A DNA stretch of 64,000 nucleotides from an uncultured Phascolarctobacterium sp. Its GTDB lineage: Bacteria; Bacillota; Negativicutes; Acidaminococcales; Acidaminococcaceae. The stretch is from the NCBI RefSeq assembly GCF_900770955.1, contig NZ_CAAGLX010000024.1, forward strand, positions 3,757 to 67,756, given 5' to 3'. The notes beneath the pieces are model-generated. The model was not told where the DNA came from and did not search any database. It saw only the letters and a list, made by a program, of their open reading frames with translations. This document shows positions 1-8,038 of the stretch, one piece after another. Numbering within the stretch: the stretch's first letter is position 1; each line of letters opens with the position of its first letter. A program made the position numbers and the translations under genes.

Positions 1-1
1 G

Positions 2-2320
2 ACAAAATCCGGCATCTGGTTTGCGGATTTGCGCCAAAGCGGCAATATACCGCGGGCAATGGCAGGCTGGCCTTCTCCCTTGGGTTTAAAAGAAATGCTG
101 CAGGAGGATGCTGCTGCCGGTAATGCTGCGCTCAATGCTTTGCCTTATGATTTTTTGCAGGATGAAAACGGCCTGCATCTGCGTGATTATCAGCTGAAGG
201 CTGTGCAGGCGGTGGACAACGCCGTGTGTGCCGGCAAACGGACGGCGCTGCTGGCGATGGCTACAGGCACCGGCAAAACGCGCACCGTTTTGGGTATGAT
301 TTACCGCTTTTTGAAAGCGAAGCGCTTTAAACGCATTTTATTCCTCGTCGACCGCAACGCCTTGGGCGTGCAGGCGCAGGATGTCTTTAAAGAGGTGAAG
401 CTGGAAAGCCTGCAGACGCTGGACCAGATTTATAACATCAAGGAACTTACCGATAAGCTGATTGATGCCGAAACCGCCGTGCACGTTGCTACCGTGCAGG
501 GGATGATGAAGCGTATTATGTATGCGGAAAGCGAGGAACGCATTCCTGCCATAAGCGATTATGATTTAATCATCATCGACGAAGCGCACCGTGGTTATAT
601 TTTGGATAAGGAAATGGCGGAGGCGGAGCAGCTTTATCGTGACCAGCGCGACTACCAGAGCAAATACCGCTATGTGCTGGATTATTTTAATGCTGTAAAG
701 ATTGCGCTCACCGCAACGCCTGCGCTGCAGACGACAGAAATTTTTGGCGAGCCTGTTTATACTTATAGCTATCGTGAGGCCGTGCTGGACGGCTATCTGA
801 TTGACCATGATGCACCGCATCAGCTGACAACAAAGCTCAGTGAGCAGGGGATTCAGCTCAAAAAGGGCGCTACTGTCAAATATATCAATAAAAAGACCGG
901 CGAGGTTAATACTGCGTATCTGGATGATGATGTTGACTTTGATGTCGACCAGTTCAACCGCAAGGTTATTGTGCCGGAATTCAATAGGGCGGTGTTGGCG
1001 GAGATTGCCAAAAATCTTTATCCCGATGCGCCGGAAACCTACGGTAAGACGCTGATTTACGCTGCTACAGATGCGCACGCTGATATGATTGTGCATATTT
1101 TGCAGGAGCTTTATGCCGAGGATAATCTGGACAGCGAGGCGATTATGAAGATTACCGGCAGCGTGGCCAACGGTGACCAGAAAAAAATTCAGGAGAAAAT
1201 CAAGCGCTTTAAAAACGAACGCTTCCCCAGTATTGTCGTTACGGTGGATTTGCTGACAACCGGTATCGACGTGCCGGAAATTACCACGCTGGTATTTATG
1301 CGTTGCGTTAAATCACGTATCCTGTTTGAGCAGATGCTGGGACGTGCAACACGCCGCTGCGATAAAATAGGCAAAGATCATTTTGAAATTTATGACCCGG
1401 TGGGCGTATACAACAGCCTGCAGCCGGTGGTGACGATGCCTGCGGTTGCCAATCCGCAGATTTCCGTGCAGGATTTGCTTAAGCAGCTTGATGAAGCGGA
1501 GGCAGCGGAGGCGATTACCGATATTGCCAAGCAGGTTGCCTTAAAGCTGCGCCGCAAGGTGAACAGGCTGGACGGGCAGACGAAGAAGGAGTTTGTGCTG
1601 ACTGTGGGCAAGGATGTGGCTGCTTTTGCCGGCGAGCTGCAGAGGGCGGACGCGGCCAAGGCCAAGGAGCTTTTGCTGCAGCATAAGGAGGCGCTGGTGC
1701 AGCTGGAAGAATACCGTGCCGGCGGCAATATGGGCGGAATGATTTATGACGGTAAGGATGAGCTTACCGGCCATACGCGCGGTTACGGTGCGCACAAGAC
1801 TAAGCCCGGTGATTATCTGAACGATTTTGCGGCGTATCTTAAAAATCACGCCAACGAAATTGCTGCCCTGCATATCATCTGCACCCGTCCGAAGGATTTG
1901 ACGAAGGCGCAGCTCAAGGAGCTGATGCTGACGCTGGATGCCAACGGCTTTACGGCGCTGCAGCTCAACGATGCATATTCGGAGTATACGAATAGCACTA
2001 TGGTTGCAGGTATTATCAGCCTCATCCGGCGTTATATGCTGGGAACAGAGCTGGTGAGCAAAAATTCACAGCTGAGCCGTGCCTTTGACAAGCTGAACAA
2101 AATGCACAAGTTTACGCCTGCGCAGCAGAAGTGGCTGGATATTATCCGCAGCTATATGCAGCAGCAGGATATTTTGAGCGTGGAGGCGTTTAAGGAGGAC
2201 AAGCGCCTGCAGCGTTTGGGCGGTTATGCGCGGGCACAAAAAATATTCGCCGACGATTTGGATAATATCGTGAGCGAATTCAACGGTTATTTATATGAAG
2301 ATGGAGGCAAGACTGCGTGA
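2..2320 (+). CDS. hsdR: Type I restriction enzyme subunit R (HsdR), 5'-truncated by window edge
   Basis: ATP-dependent translocase and nuclease subunit of a type I restriction-modification complex. The frame is open to the first bases of the window, so the N-terminal nuclease part lies outside; about 770 codons are visible. Counting from a TTG at 29, a Walker A motif (ATGTGKT) lies at residues 78-84, a DEAH box at 184-187 and a helicase motif III-like ALTATPA near 227, followed by a second RecA-like domain containing TTGIDVPE and a Q-x-x-GRATR motif. The C-terminal third resembles the EcoEI-type HsdR C-terminal domain that contacts the methylase. The stop overlaps the GTG start of hsdM by four bases (GTGA), so the two are translationally coupled. 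The family assignment is secure; the missing 5' part cannot be judged. Confidence 0.95.
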   Translation, partial: TKSGIWFADLRQSGNIPRAMAGWPSPLGLKEMLQEDAAAGNAALNALPYDFLQDENGLHLRDYQLKAVQAVDNAVCAGKRTALLAMATGTGKTRTVLGMIYRFLKAKRFKRILFLVDRNALGVQAQDVFKEVKLESLQTLDQIYNIKELTDKLIDAETAVHVATVQGMMKRIMYAESEERIPAISDYDLIIIDEAHRGYILDKEMAEAEQLYRDQRDYQSKYRYVLDYFNAVKIALTATPALQTTEIFGEPVYTYSYREAVLDGYLIDHDAPHQLTTKLSEQGIQLKKGATVKYINKKTGEVNTAYLDDDVDFDVDQFNRKVIVPEFNRAVLAEIAKNLYPDAPETYGKTLIYAATDAHADMIVHILQELYAEDNLDSEAIMKITGSVANGDQKKIQEKIKRFKNERFPSIVVTVDLLTTGIDVPEITTLVFMRCVKSRILFEQMLGRATRRCDKIGKDHFEIYDPVGVYNSLQPVVTMPAVANPQISVQDLLKQLDEAEAAEAITDIAKQVALKLRRKVNRLDGQTKKEFVLTVGKDVAAFAGELQRADAAKAKELLLQHKEALVQLEEYRAGGNMGGMIYDGKDELTGHTRGYGAHKTKPGDYLNDFAAYLKNHANEIAALHIICTRPKDLTKAQLKELMLTLDANGFTALQLNDAYSEYTNSTMVAGIISLIRRYMLGTELVSKNSQLSRAFDKLNKMHKFTPAQQKWLDIIRSYMQQQDILSVEAFKEDKRLQRLGGYARAQKIFADDLDNIVSEFNGYLYEDGGKTA

Positions 2321-3729
2321 ATACACAGGAGATAGTAGCAAAGCTCTGGAATTTGTGTAACGTGCTGCGTGATGACGGCATTACTTATCATCAGTACGTT
2401 ACGGAGCTGACTTATATTTTATTTTTGAAAATGGCCAAGGAAACCGGCAGTGAGGAAAATATCCCGGATGGTTATCGCTGGGATGATTTGCTGGCGCGCA
2501 AGGGCCTGGAGCTGAAAGCCTTTTACAAGGATTTGCTGGATTATCTGGGCGAGCAGTGCACGGGACGCATTCAGGAGATTTACAAGGGCGCGGCGACTAA
2601 TATCGACGAGCCGAAGAATCTGGAAAAGATTATCAGGACGATTGACGAGCTGGACTGGTTCAGCGCGAAGGAGGAGGGCCTTGGTAATCTTTACGAGGGA
2701 TTGCTGGAAAAAAACGCTAACGAAAAGAAAAGCGGCGCCGGACAGTATTTTACGCCGCGCGTGCTGATTGACGTAATGACGCGTCTGGTGGCTCCCAAGG
2801 CCGGCGAACGCTGCAACGATCCTGCCTGCGGTACCTTCGGCTTTATGATTGCGGCAAGTAATTTTGTGCGTGAGCAGACGGACGATTTCTTTGATTTGGA
2901 TGAGGAAACGGCAGATTTTGAATATACGCAGGCCTTTACCGGCTGCGAGCTGGTGCATGATACGCATCGCTTGGCGCTGATGAACGCTATGCTGCATGAC
3001 ATCCAGAGCAAAATTATTTTGGGTGATACGCTTTCCAACGTGGGCAAGGAGATGCAGGGCTATGACGTGGTGCTGACCAATCCGCCCTTCGGTACGAAAA
3101 AAGGCGGCGAGCGTGCAACGCGCGACGACTTTACCTATCCGACGAGCAACAAGCAGCTGAACTTTCTGCAGCATATTTACCGCAGCCTGAAGGCCGACGG
3201 CAAGGCGCGTGCTGCCGTGGTGCTGCCGGACAATGTGCTTTTTGCCGACGGTGACGGCGAAAGGATTCGTGTCGACTTGATGGATAAGTGTAATCTGCAC
3301 ACTATTCTGCGCTTGCCGACAGGTATTTTTTACGCGCAGGGTGTCAAGACCAATGTACTTTTCTTTACGCGCGAAAAAACGGATAAGGACAGCACCAAGG
3401 CCGTGTGGTTTTATGATTTGCGCACCAATATGCCCTCCTTCGGCAAGACGAACCCGCTGAAGGCGAGCGACTTTGCCGGCTTTGAGGCGGCCTACGGCGC
3501 AGAGGACAGAAGTAAGGTAGAGGACGAGCGCTGGCAGTGCTTTACGCGTGAGGAAATTGCGCAAAAGGGCAACAGCCTGGACCTTGGCCTGATTAAGGAC
3601 GACAGCGTGCTGGATTACGAGGATTTGCCGGACCCGGCAGAAAGCGCGGCGGAGGCGGCGGAAAAGCTGGCGGAGGCCGTGGATTTGCTGCAGAGTGTGG
3701 CGCAGGAGCTGAAAAATTTGCAAAGATAA
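2317..3729 (+). CDS. hsdM: Type I restriction-modification DNA adenine methyltransferase (HsdM)
   Basis: N6-adenine methyltransferase subunit that works with HsdS to methylate the recognition site and is also part of the HsdR2M2S restriction complex. A helical N-terminal HsdM_N domain is followed by GAGQYFTPR at 140-148, the AdoMet-binding motif DPACGTFGF at 168-176 and the catalytic NPPFG at 255-259. At 470 residues it is of usual length. It starts with GTG overlapping the hsdR stop. The last codons overlap a TTGCAA hexamer at 3718-3723 that looks like the -35 box of a downstream antisense-RNA promoter. Confidence 0.97.
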   Translation: MNTQEIVAKLWNLCNVLRDDGITYHQYVTELTYILFLKMAKETGSEENIPDGYRWDDLLARKGLELKAFYKDLLDYLGEQCTGRIQEIYKGAATNIDEPKNLEKIIRTIDELDWFSAKEEGLGNLYEGLLEKNANEKKSGAGQYFTPRVLIDVMTRLVAPKAGERCNDPACGTFGFMIAASNFVREQTDDFFDLDEETADFEYTQAFTGCELVHDTHRLALMNAMLHDIQSKIILGDTLSNVGKEMQGYDVVLTNPPFGTKKGGERATRDDFTYPTSNKQLNFLQHIYRSLKADGKARAAVVLPDNVLFADGDGERIRVDLMDKCNLHTILRLPTGIFYAQGVKTNVLFFTREKTDKDSTKAVWFYDLRTNMPSFGKTNPLKASDFAGFEAAYGAEDRSKVEDERWQCFTREEIAQKGNSLDLGLIKDDSVLDYEDLPDPAESAAEAAEKLAEAVDLLQSVAQELKNLQR

Positions 3730-3746
3730 GGCTTTTGTGATATTCT
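3718..3746 (+). promoter_or_regulatory. Predicted promoter of upstream antitoxin-like RNA copy
   Basis: TTGCAA (3718-3723), a 17-bp spacer and TATTCT (3741-3746). The -35 lies inside the end of hsdM. The same arrangement, TTGCAA-17-TATATT, precedes the second copy of the repeat at 5275, so the promoter appears to be part of a duplicated unit. Confidence 0.5.
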
Positions 3747-3752
3747 GTTCAT

Positions 3753-3906
3753 GACAACCGCCCACAAGGTGGGTTGCCAAGATGGTTAAGAAAAATCCGC
3801 TCCGTTCTCGTCAAAGTTTAGGGGCGGTTTTTCTATGTCCGTAACTTTTTTACTTTTTGTTCTGAAAAATGAACGTAAGTAATGCTACGATAAAAATTCC
3901 AAAGGA
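3753..3906. repeat. 154-bp direct repeat, copy 1 (upstream of hsdS)
   Basis: Equal in length to 5317-5470 and, by eye, about 146 of 154 positions are identical; the differences cluster in two short patches in the first half. It holds a GC-rich imperfect hairpin at its start, a bidirectional terminator hairpin (about 3791-3833) and the 3' part of a small hydrophobic toxin gene on the minus strand. It ends at AAAGGA, which supplies most of the ribosome binding site of hsdS. Confidence 0.9.
3850..3906 (-). pseudogene. 3' remnant of small hydrophobic type I toxin gene
   Basis: On the minus strand the last 19 codons of the 28-residue toxin encoded at 5414-5500 are present, including the hydrophobic core and the QNKK end with its stop. 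The first nine codons and the ribosome binding site are absent; the sequence changes abruptly into the hsdS translation start. No start codon is in frame, so it should not be expressed as toxin. Confidence 0.8.
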
Positions 3907-3915
3907 GAGCTTGCA

Positions 3916-5271
3916 ATGCCAAAGAAAAAGACAGCATTGACAATAGAAGAACGCTTGCAGCAGGCGCTGGTGCCTGCGGAGGAACAGCCTTATGAGGTGC
4001 CGGAGAATTGGGTGTGGGTAAGGCTAGGAGAAGTAACCAAAGTTGTTGGTGGCGGTACTCCCTCTACGTCTAAAAAAGAATATTATGATGAAGGAAACAT
4101 ATCTTGGTTATCACCTGTAGATTTATCTAACTATAATGGTATTTATATTTCACGCGGAAATAAAATGATAACATTAGAAGGGTTGAATAATTCTTCTGCT
4201 AAGTTGTTACCTAAAGATACAGTGTGTCTGACGAGCCGTGCTCCAATTGGTTATGTTGCAATAGCAGAAAAAGAATTGTGTACCAATCAAGGCTTTAAAA
4301 GTTTTTTGCCGTCACCGACATATCTTGCTAAATTTTTATATTGGTATTTAAAAGGTAATAAGGAGCTTTTGAAATCGAAAGCCAGTGGAACAACATTTTT
4401 GGAACTTTCAGCATCTAAAGCTGCAACAATAGAATTCCCTCTCCCTCCGCTCTCCGAACAGCAACGCATAGTTGAGCGCATCGAAGAGCTTTTTGCCAAG
4501 CTTGACGAAGCAAAGGAACGACTGCAGGAGGCTGCGGATAGCTTTGCTGTGCGCAAGGCAGCAATTTTGCACAAGGCATTTACGGGCGAGCTTATTGGAA
4601 AGCAAGTTACTGAATTAGTTCCATTGGAAAATTTAGTTGATTTAATTAAAATAGGACCATTTGGATCGTCTTTACATGAATCAGATTATATTGAGAATGG
4701 AATTCCTTTAGTTAATCCAAAACATATAGTTCAACAACGTATAGTACCTCAATCAAAGATATCTATATCAGATGAAAAAGCAGAAGAATTATCTTCATAT
4801 AAGCTAAAGGAGAATGATATAGTCCTTGGTAGACGTGGAGAAATGGGACGTTGTGCACCGATTAGTAATAGAGAAGAAAATTGGATTTGTGGTACAGGTA
4901 GTATGATTATTCGCTTAAAGAAAGAGTATGATGCAAAGTTGTATTCTTTGATTTTAGGAAGTCAGGCGACTGTAACTTATCTTGAAAATTCTGCTGTTGG
5001 TTCTACGTTAAAAAATCTTAACGAGAAAATAGTTAGGAAAATACCAGTTCCTCAATTTTCTAGTGAAGAACAGCACGAAATCGTGCGCCTCATCGACGAT
5101 CTGCTGGCGCGTGAGCGCAAAGCACAGCAGGCTGCGGAGCAGGCCTTGGCAAGCATCGAGCTGATGAAGAAATCCATCCTCGCGCGTGCCTTCCGCGGCG
5201 AGCTGGGCACGAACAAAGCGAGCGAAGCGAGCGCACTGGAGCTTTTGCGTTTGCTCGAATTCCAGCCTTAA
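3916..5271 (+). CDS. hsdS: Type I restriction-modification specificity subunit (HsdS)
   Basis: DNA-recognition subunit that gives the HsdRMS complex its bipartite target. At 451 residues it has the usual two target recognition domains, each followed by a long-helix conserved region: SEQQRIVERIEELFAKLDEA after the first and a similar EEQHEIVRLIDDLLA stretch after the second, both ending in a KSILxRAFRGEL-like block. The two recognition domains (about 4020-4430 and 4600-5060) are clearly more AT-rich than the conserved helices, as expected for exchanged modules. ATG at 3916 follows AAAGGAG at 3901-3907. Unlike hsdR-hsdM, it is separated from hsdM by 186 bp and is bracketed by direct repeats. 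Confidence 0.96.
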   Translation: MPKKKTALTIEERLQQALVPAEEQPYEVPENWVWVRLGEVTKVVGGGTPSTSKKEYYDEGNISWLSPVDLSNYNGIYISRGNKMITLEGLNNSSAKLLPKDTVCLTSRAPIGYVAIAEKELCTNQGFKSFLPSPTYLAKFLYWYLKGNKELLKSKASGTTFLELSASKAATIEFPLPPLSEQQRIVERIEELFAKLDEAKERLQEAADSFAVRKAAILHKAFTGELIGKQVTELVPLENLVDLIKIGPFGSSLHESDYIENGIPLVNPKHIVQQRIVPQSKISISDEKAEELSSYKLKENDIVLGRRGEMGRCAPISNREENWICGTGSMIIRLKKEYDAKLYSLILGSQATVTYLENSAVGSTLKNLNEKIVRKIPVPQFSSEEQHEIVRLIDDLLARERKAQQAAEQALASIELMKKSILARAFRGELGTNKASEASALELLRLLEFQP

Positions 5272-5274
5272 AAC

Positions 5275-5303
5275 TTGCAAAGCTATGAATTATGTGGTAT
5301 ATT
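5275..5303 (+). promoter_or_regulatory. Predicted antitoxin RNA promoter
   Basis: TTGCAA (5275-5280), a 17-bp spacer and TATATT (5298-5303), directly after the hsdS stop. It would start a short transcript convergent with the toxin gene at 5414-5500. Confidence 0.55.
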
Positions 5304-5309
5304 AGATAT

Positions 5310-5397
5310 AGAAAAAGACAACCGCCCACAAGGTGGGTTGCCGATTAGGTTAAGAAAAATCCGCTCCGTACTCGCCAAAGTCTTGGGGCGGTTTTTC
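5310..5397 (+). ncRNA. Candidate antisense RNA antitoxin (type I toxin-antitoxin)
   Basis: A transcript from the promoter at 5275-5303 would start near 5310, contain the imperfect GC-rich hairpin at 5317-5342 and end at the terminator hairpin 5355-5397. It would overlap only the 3' end of the convergent toxin mRNA, the geometry known from type I systems such as txpA/RatA. The assignment rests on promoter, terminator and geometry; no expression is shown. Confidence 0.5.
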
Positions 5398-5470
5398 TAT
5401 GTCCGTAACTTTTTTACTTTTTGTTCTGAAAAATGAACGTAAGTAATGCTACGATAAAAATTCCAAAGGA
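5317..5470. repeat. 154-bp direct repeat, copy 2 (downstream of hsdS)
   Basis: Second copy of the repeat at 3753-3906. Here the repeat boundary falls inside an intact toxin gene rather than at a translation start. The two copies bracket hsdS in the same orientation, 1.4 kb apart. Confidence 0.9.
5355..5397. terminator. Bidirectional terminator shared by antitoxin RNA and toxin mRNA
   Basis: CCGCTCC (5361-5367) pairs with GGGGCGG (5385-5391); the stem is flanked by A-runs on the left and T-runs on the right, so it can stop transcription from both sides. The same hairpin is present in repeat copy 1. Confidence 0.75.
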
Positions 5471-5500
5471 CATTAAATCCTGAAAGCTGAAATATACCAT
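5414..5500 (-). CDS. Small hydrophobic peptide, putative type I toxin (holin-like/Fst-like)
   Basis: A 28-residue peptide starting MVYFSFQDLMSF, followed by a single membrane-spanning stretch and ending QNKK. Start ATG at 5500 is preceded by a strong GGAGGTGAT ribosome binding site. Size, one transmembrane helix, charged lysine tail and a convergent antisense promoter are the hallmarks of Gram-positive type I toxins (TxpA/BsrG/Fst and the holin-like toxin family), which act at the membrane when their mRNA escapes the antisense RNA. A promoter lies at 5564-5592. The identification is by these properties, not by a database match. It may stabilise the adjacent restriction system. Confidence 0.75.
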   Translation of the reverse strand: MVYFSFQDLMSFGIFIVALLTFIFQNKK

Positions 5501-5563
5501 AGACATCACCTCCATTCGTAGAGAATGAAGGCAACACCACCCCGTGAACCGGTTGTCAAAAAC

Positions 5564-5592
5564 ATTTTATCATAAAATTTCAACTAAAGCAA
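5564..5592 (-). promoter_or_regulatory. Predicted toxin mRNA promoter
   Basis: On the minus strand: TTGCTT (5592-5587), 17-bp spacer, TAAAAT (5569-5564). The leader to the start codon is about 55 nt and contains GACAACCG...GTTGCC, resembling the 5' end of the antitoxin RNA. Confidence 0.6.
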
Positions 5593-5630
5593 TAGAATGT
5601 TTGCTTATAAAGAGCTTCATTAAAAAGATC

Positions 5631-5672
5631 AAGACCTTGGCAGCGGCAAAAGCTGACGCTAAGGTCTTTTTT
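5631..5672 (+). terminator. Rho-independent terminator
   Basis: AAGACCTT (5631-5638) pairs with AAGGTCTT (5661-5668), inner CAGC/GCTG, followed by a run of T. No gene clearly belongs to it; the stretch between 5600 and 5850 has no convincing coding sequence. Confidence 0.6.
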
Positions 5673-5744
5673 GCTATATCTTTATCAGCGTCTTATAGCG
5701 AAACACTTGGATACCACATAGCTGTTCCTGCAAACCTTTCTTGC

Positions 5745-5770
5745 AACTTCTTTCAGTTATGAAAGAAGTT
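5745..5770. repeat. Perfect 10-bp inverted repeat
   Basis: AACTTCTTTC and GAAAGAAGTT separated by six bases. It lies in the gene-free stretch between the toxin locus and the nfeD promoter. There is no T-run, so it is not an obvious terminator; function unknown. Confidence 0.6.
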
Positions 5771-5849
5771 GATATTACGTAAGCGGCAAATCACGTCAGT
5801 AATTTTGTTTGAAGCTTGTCCGCAGCCTTGCAGCATCCCAAACTTTAAA

Positions 5850-5878
5850 TTTACTTCATGCTTTTACTCTGCTATACT
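5850..5878 (+). promoter_or_regulatory. Predicted promoter of nfeD-floA operon
   Basis: TTTACT (5850-5855), 17-bp spacer, TATACT (5873-5878), 31 bases before the nfeD start codon. Confidence 0.6.
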
Positions 5879-5909
5879 ATAAATGTATAAGCTTTGAGGA
5901 GGTGCAGTC

Positions 5910-6383
5910 ATGCCATTGGAATATTATTTTATGCTGGCGGGCCTTGTCCTGCTGCTGATAGAATTTGTGCTACCGGGCTTCGGAATTTTCGGTATCAGCG
6001 GCATGGTGTGCCTGACTGTCGGCGGCTTTTACGTTTTGGGCGGTAATGCCTGGGCGGCGCTGGTGCTGTTGGCAGTGTATCTGTTTTTGGTGCTGGTGGT
6101 TACGCTGCTGTGCGTGTATCTGCCCAAGGAAAGCAAGTATAATCCCTTTGTGCTGTGGACACGCCAAAAAAACAGCGAAGGCTACACCGGCGGCAAAAAC
6201 TGGAGTATGCTGGTGGGCAAAAGAGGCACAGCCTTGACCACGCTGCGTCCTGCAGGCACGATTCTGGTGGACGGCAAGCGTCTTGATGTGAGCAGTCAGG
6301 GAGATTATATCGAAAAGTCTGCGCCCGTGATTATCGTGCGGGTAGAGGGCAGCAAAATTTTTGTAGAACAGACGAAGGAGTGA
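5910..6383 (+). CDS. NfeD-like membrane protein (short form)
   Basis: Partner protein of SPFH/flotillin proteins. The 157 residues comprise three closely spaced hydrophobic segments (about residues 5-75) and a C-terminal OB-fold-like NfeD domain (about 95-155) beginning MLVGKRGTALTTLRPAG. It lacks the ClpP-like protease domain of long NfeD proteins. ATG at 5910 is preceded by GAGGAGGTG. It ends four bases before floA; the nfeD-floA pair is conserved in Firmicutes and indicates a role in membrane microdomain organisation. Confidence 0.88.
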   Translation: MPLEYYFMLAGLVLLLIEFVLPGFGIFGISGMVCLTVGGFYVLGGNAWAALVLLAVYLFLVLVVTLLCVYLPKESKYNPFVLWTRQKNSEGYTGGKNWSMLVGKRGTALTTLRPAGTILVDGKRLDVSSQGDYIEKSAPVIIVRVEGSKIFVEQTKE

Positions 6384-6387
6384 CATT

Positions 6388-7395
6388 ATGGATTTATTAT
6401 TCAGTATGATTTTCGGCAGTGGCTTTGCAGTAATCATTGCTATTGCCGGTATCGCGATTTTTCTTAACTTTGTGCCGTTGGGCCTGTGGATTTCGGCAAT
6501 CGCCGCCGGTGTTAACGTGGGTATCTTCAACCTTATCGGTATGCGCCTGCGCCGCGTACCCGCGTCGCAGATTGTGCTGCCTTTGATTAAGGCGAATAAG
6601 GCAGGTCTTGACGTAAACGTCAACCAGCTGGAGGCGCATTATCTGGCAGGCGGTAACGTGGACCGCGTTATTGACGCTTTGATTGCTGCCCACAGAGCGC
6701 AGATTGAGCTGAGCTTTGAGCGTGGCTGTGCCATTGACCTTGCGGGACGCAACGTGCTGGAGGCTGTGCAGATGAGTGTTAACCCCGAGGTTATCGAAAC
6801 TCCGGTAGTAAGTGCTGTTGCCAAGGATGGCATTGAGCTGAAGGTAAAGGCGCGCGTAACTGTGCGTGCCAACATTGACCGCCTGGTAGGCGGTGCCGGC
6901 GAAGCAACGATTATTGCGCGTGTCGGCGAAGGCATTGTAACAAACGTAGGCTCCAGTGCTGACCACAGCAAGGTACTGGAAAACCCCGACTTTATTTCCA
7001 AAACAGTTTTGGACAAGGGCCTGGATGCAGGCACTGCTTTTGAAATTCTTTCCATTGATATTGCGGACGTAGATGTAGGCCGTAACATCGGCGCTGCGCT
7101 GATGACCGACCAGGCGGAGGCAGACAAGCGCATTGCTCAGGCGCGCGCTGAGGAACGCCGTGCGATGGCTGTTGCCAAGGAGCAGGAAATGAAGGCCTAT
7201 ACGCAGGAAATGCAGGCGAAGGTTGTGGAAGCACAGGCTAAGGTTCCGACAGCTATGGCAGAGGCACTGGCTAACGGCCGCCTGGGCGTGATGGATTACT
7301 ACCGTCTGAACAATATTCAGGCAGATACACAGATGCGCCGCACGATTGCCGAGGTAAGCCCGGAGGGCGAGGAAAAGCCTGAGGGCAGCAAATAA
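6388..7395 (+). CDS. floA: Flotillin-like protein FloA
   Basis: Membrane-associated SPFH-domain scaffold of functional membrane microdomains. The 335 residues match the length of Bacillus FloA (about 330). An N-terminal hydrophobic hairpin (about 1-50) anchors it, followed by the SPFH/PHB domain and a helical region rich in Ala, Glu and Gln repeats (about 240-300) that mediates oligomerisation. It directly follows nfeD and is followed within a few bases by a small membrane protein gene, so the three are probably one transcript. Confidence 0.93.
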   Translation: MDLLFSMIFGSGFAVIIAIAGIAIFLNFVPLGLWISAIAAGVNVGIFNLIGMRLRRVPASQIVLPLIKANKAGLDVNVNQLEAHYLAGGNVDRVIDALIAAHRAQIELSFERGCAIDLAGRNVLEAVQMSVNPEVIETPVVSAVAKDGIELKVKARVTVRANIDRLVGGAGEATIIARVGEGIVTNVGSSADHSKVLENPDFISKTVLDKGLDAGTAFEILSIDIADVDVGRNIGAALMTDQAEADKRIAQARAEERRAMAVAKEQEMKAYTQEMQAKVVEAQAKVPTAMAEALANGRLGVMDYYRLNNIQADTQMRRTIAEVSPEGEEKPEGSK

Positions 7396-7409
7396 ACGAG
7401 GTGAGGCTT

Positions 7410-8000
7410 ATGGGCGGTTTGTTTGACAATGATTTAATCCCCCTGCTTTTTGTCCTCGTAATGCTGGCCAACGTATTTTTGGATAGGCGTAACCGTCGCC
7501 GTCGCAGACAGCAGGAGCAGCCGCAGGAAACGGCGGAGCCGACGCAGTCAGAGCAGCAAGCGCAGGCTAAGCCGAAAGACCTTGCTGCCGAGTTTGAACG
7601 CCGGCTGCAAAAGACGACGGAGGAGGCGCAGGCGCGCAAGCGTCAAAACAGCCGCGAAGGCGGCGTAGTGCATGACGGAACGCGCGTAAGGCGCGACAGT
7701 GACAGCAGAATTCACCATGACGACGAAGCACTGCATGAGCATACCGGCAGGGTTCATCGTGAAAATGAAGCCCTGGTGCATGACAAGGGCAAGGTTTATT
7801 ACGACCCCCGCGGTGATTACAGCTATGATGAAGCAAAGATGAACGCTGCCGCAGCGGCGTTTAACGCACACTACGCACAGCAGGCGCAGCCTGCGCCCCA
7901 AAAGCGCGTCAAGCTGAAGCATGCGGCGCTGGTCAACGGCATTATCATGGCCGAGGTATTAGGAAAACCGCGCGCTCTCAACCCCTATGAGGAGCGCTGA
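7410..8000 (+). CDS. Hypothetical protein with N-terminal membrane anchor
   Basis: 196 residues. One hydrophobic segment at about residues 8-24 is followed by an arginine cluster (RRNRRRRR), then a long, charged, probably disordered Gln/Glu/Ala-rich stretch and a His/Asp-rich segment. I recognise no family. ATG at 7410 has GAGGTGAGG six bases upstream and is preferred to the in-frame GTG at 7401. It lies between floA and the polyphosphate enzyme with short gaps, so it may belong to the floA operon. The topology suggests a cytoplasmic tail on a membrane anchor. Confidence 0.75.
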   Translation: MGGLFDNDLIPLLFVLVMLANVFLDRRNRRRRRQQEQPQETAEPTQSEQQAQAKPKDLAAEFERRLQKTTEEAQARKRQNSREGGVVHDGTRVRRDSDSRIHHDDEALHEHTGRVHRENEALVHDKGKVYYDPRGDYSYDEAKMNAAAAAFNAHYAQQAQPAPQKRVKLKHAALVNGIIMAEVLGKPRALNPYEER

Positions 8001-8038
8001 TGTAAAGATTCCCGCAAACAGTAAGGAGATGTTGCAGA

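Noticed and set aside
5544..5762. 72-codon open frame on the plus strand
   Set aside because: It crosses the toxin promoter and a terminator hairpin, and has no ribosome binding site.
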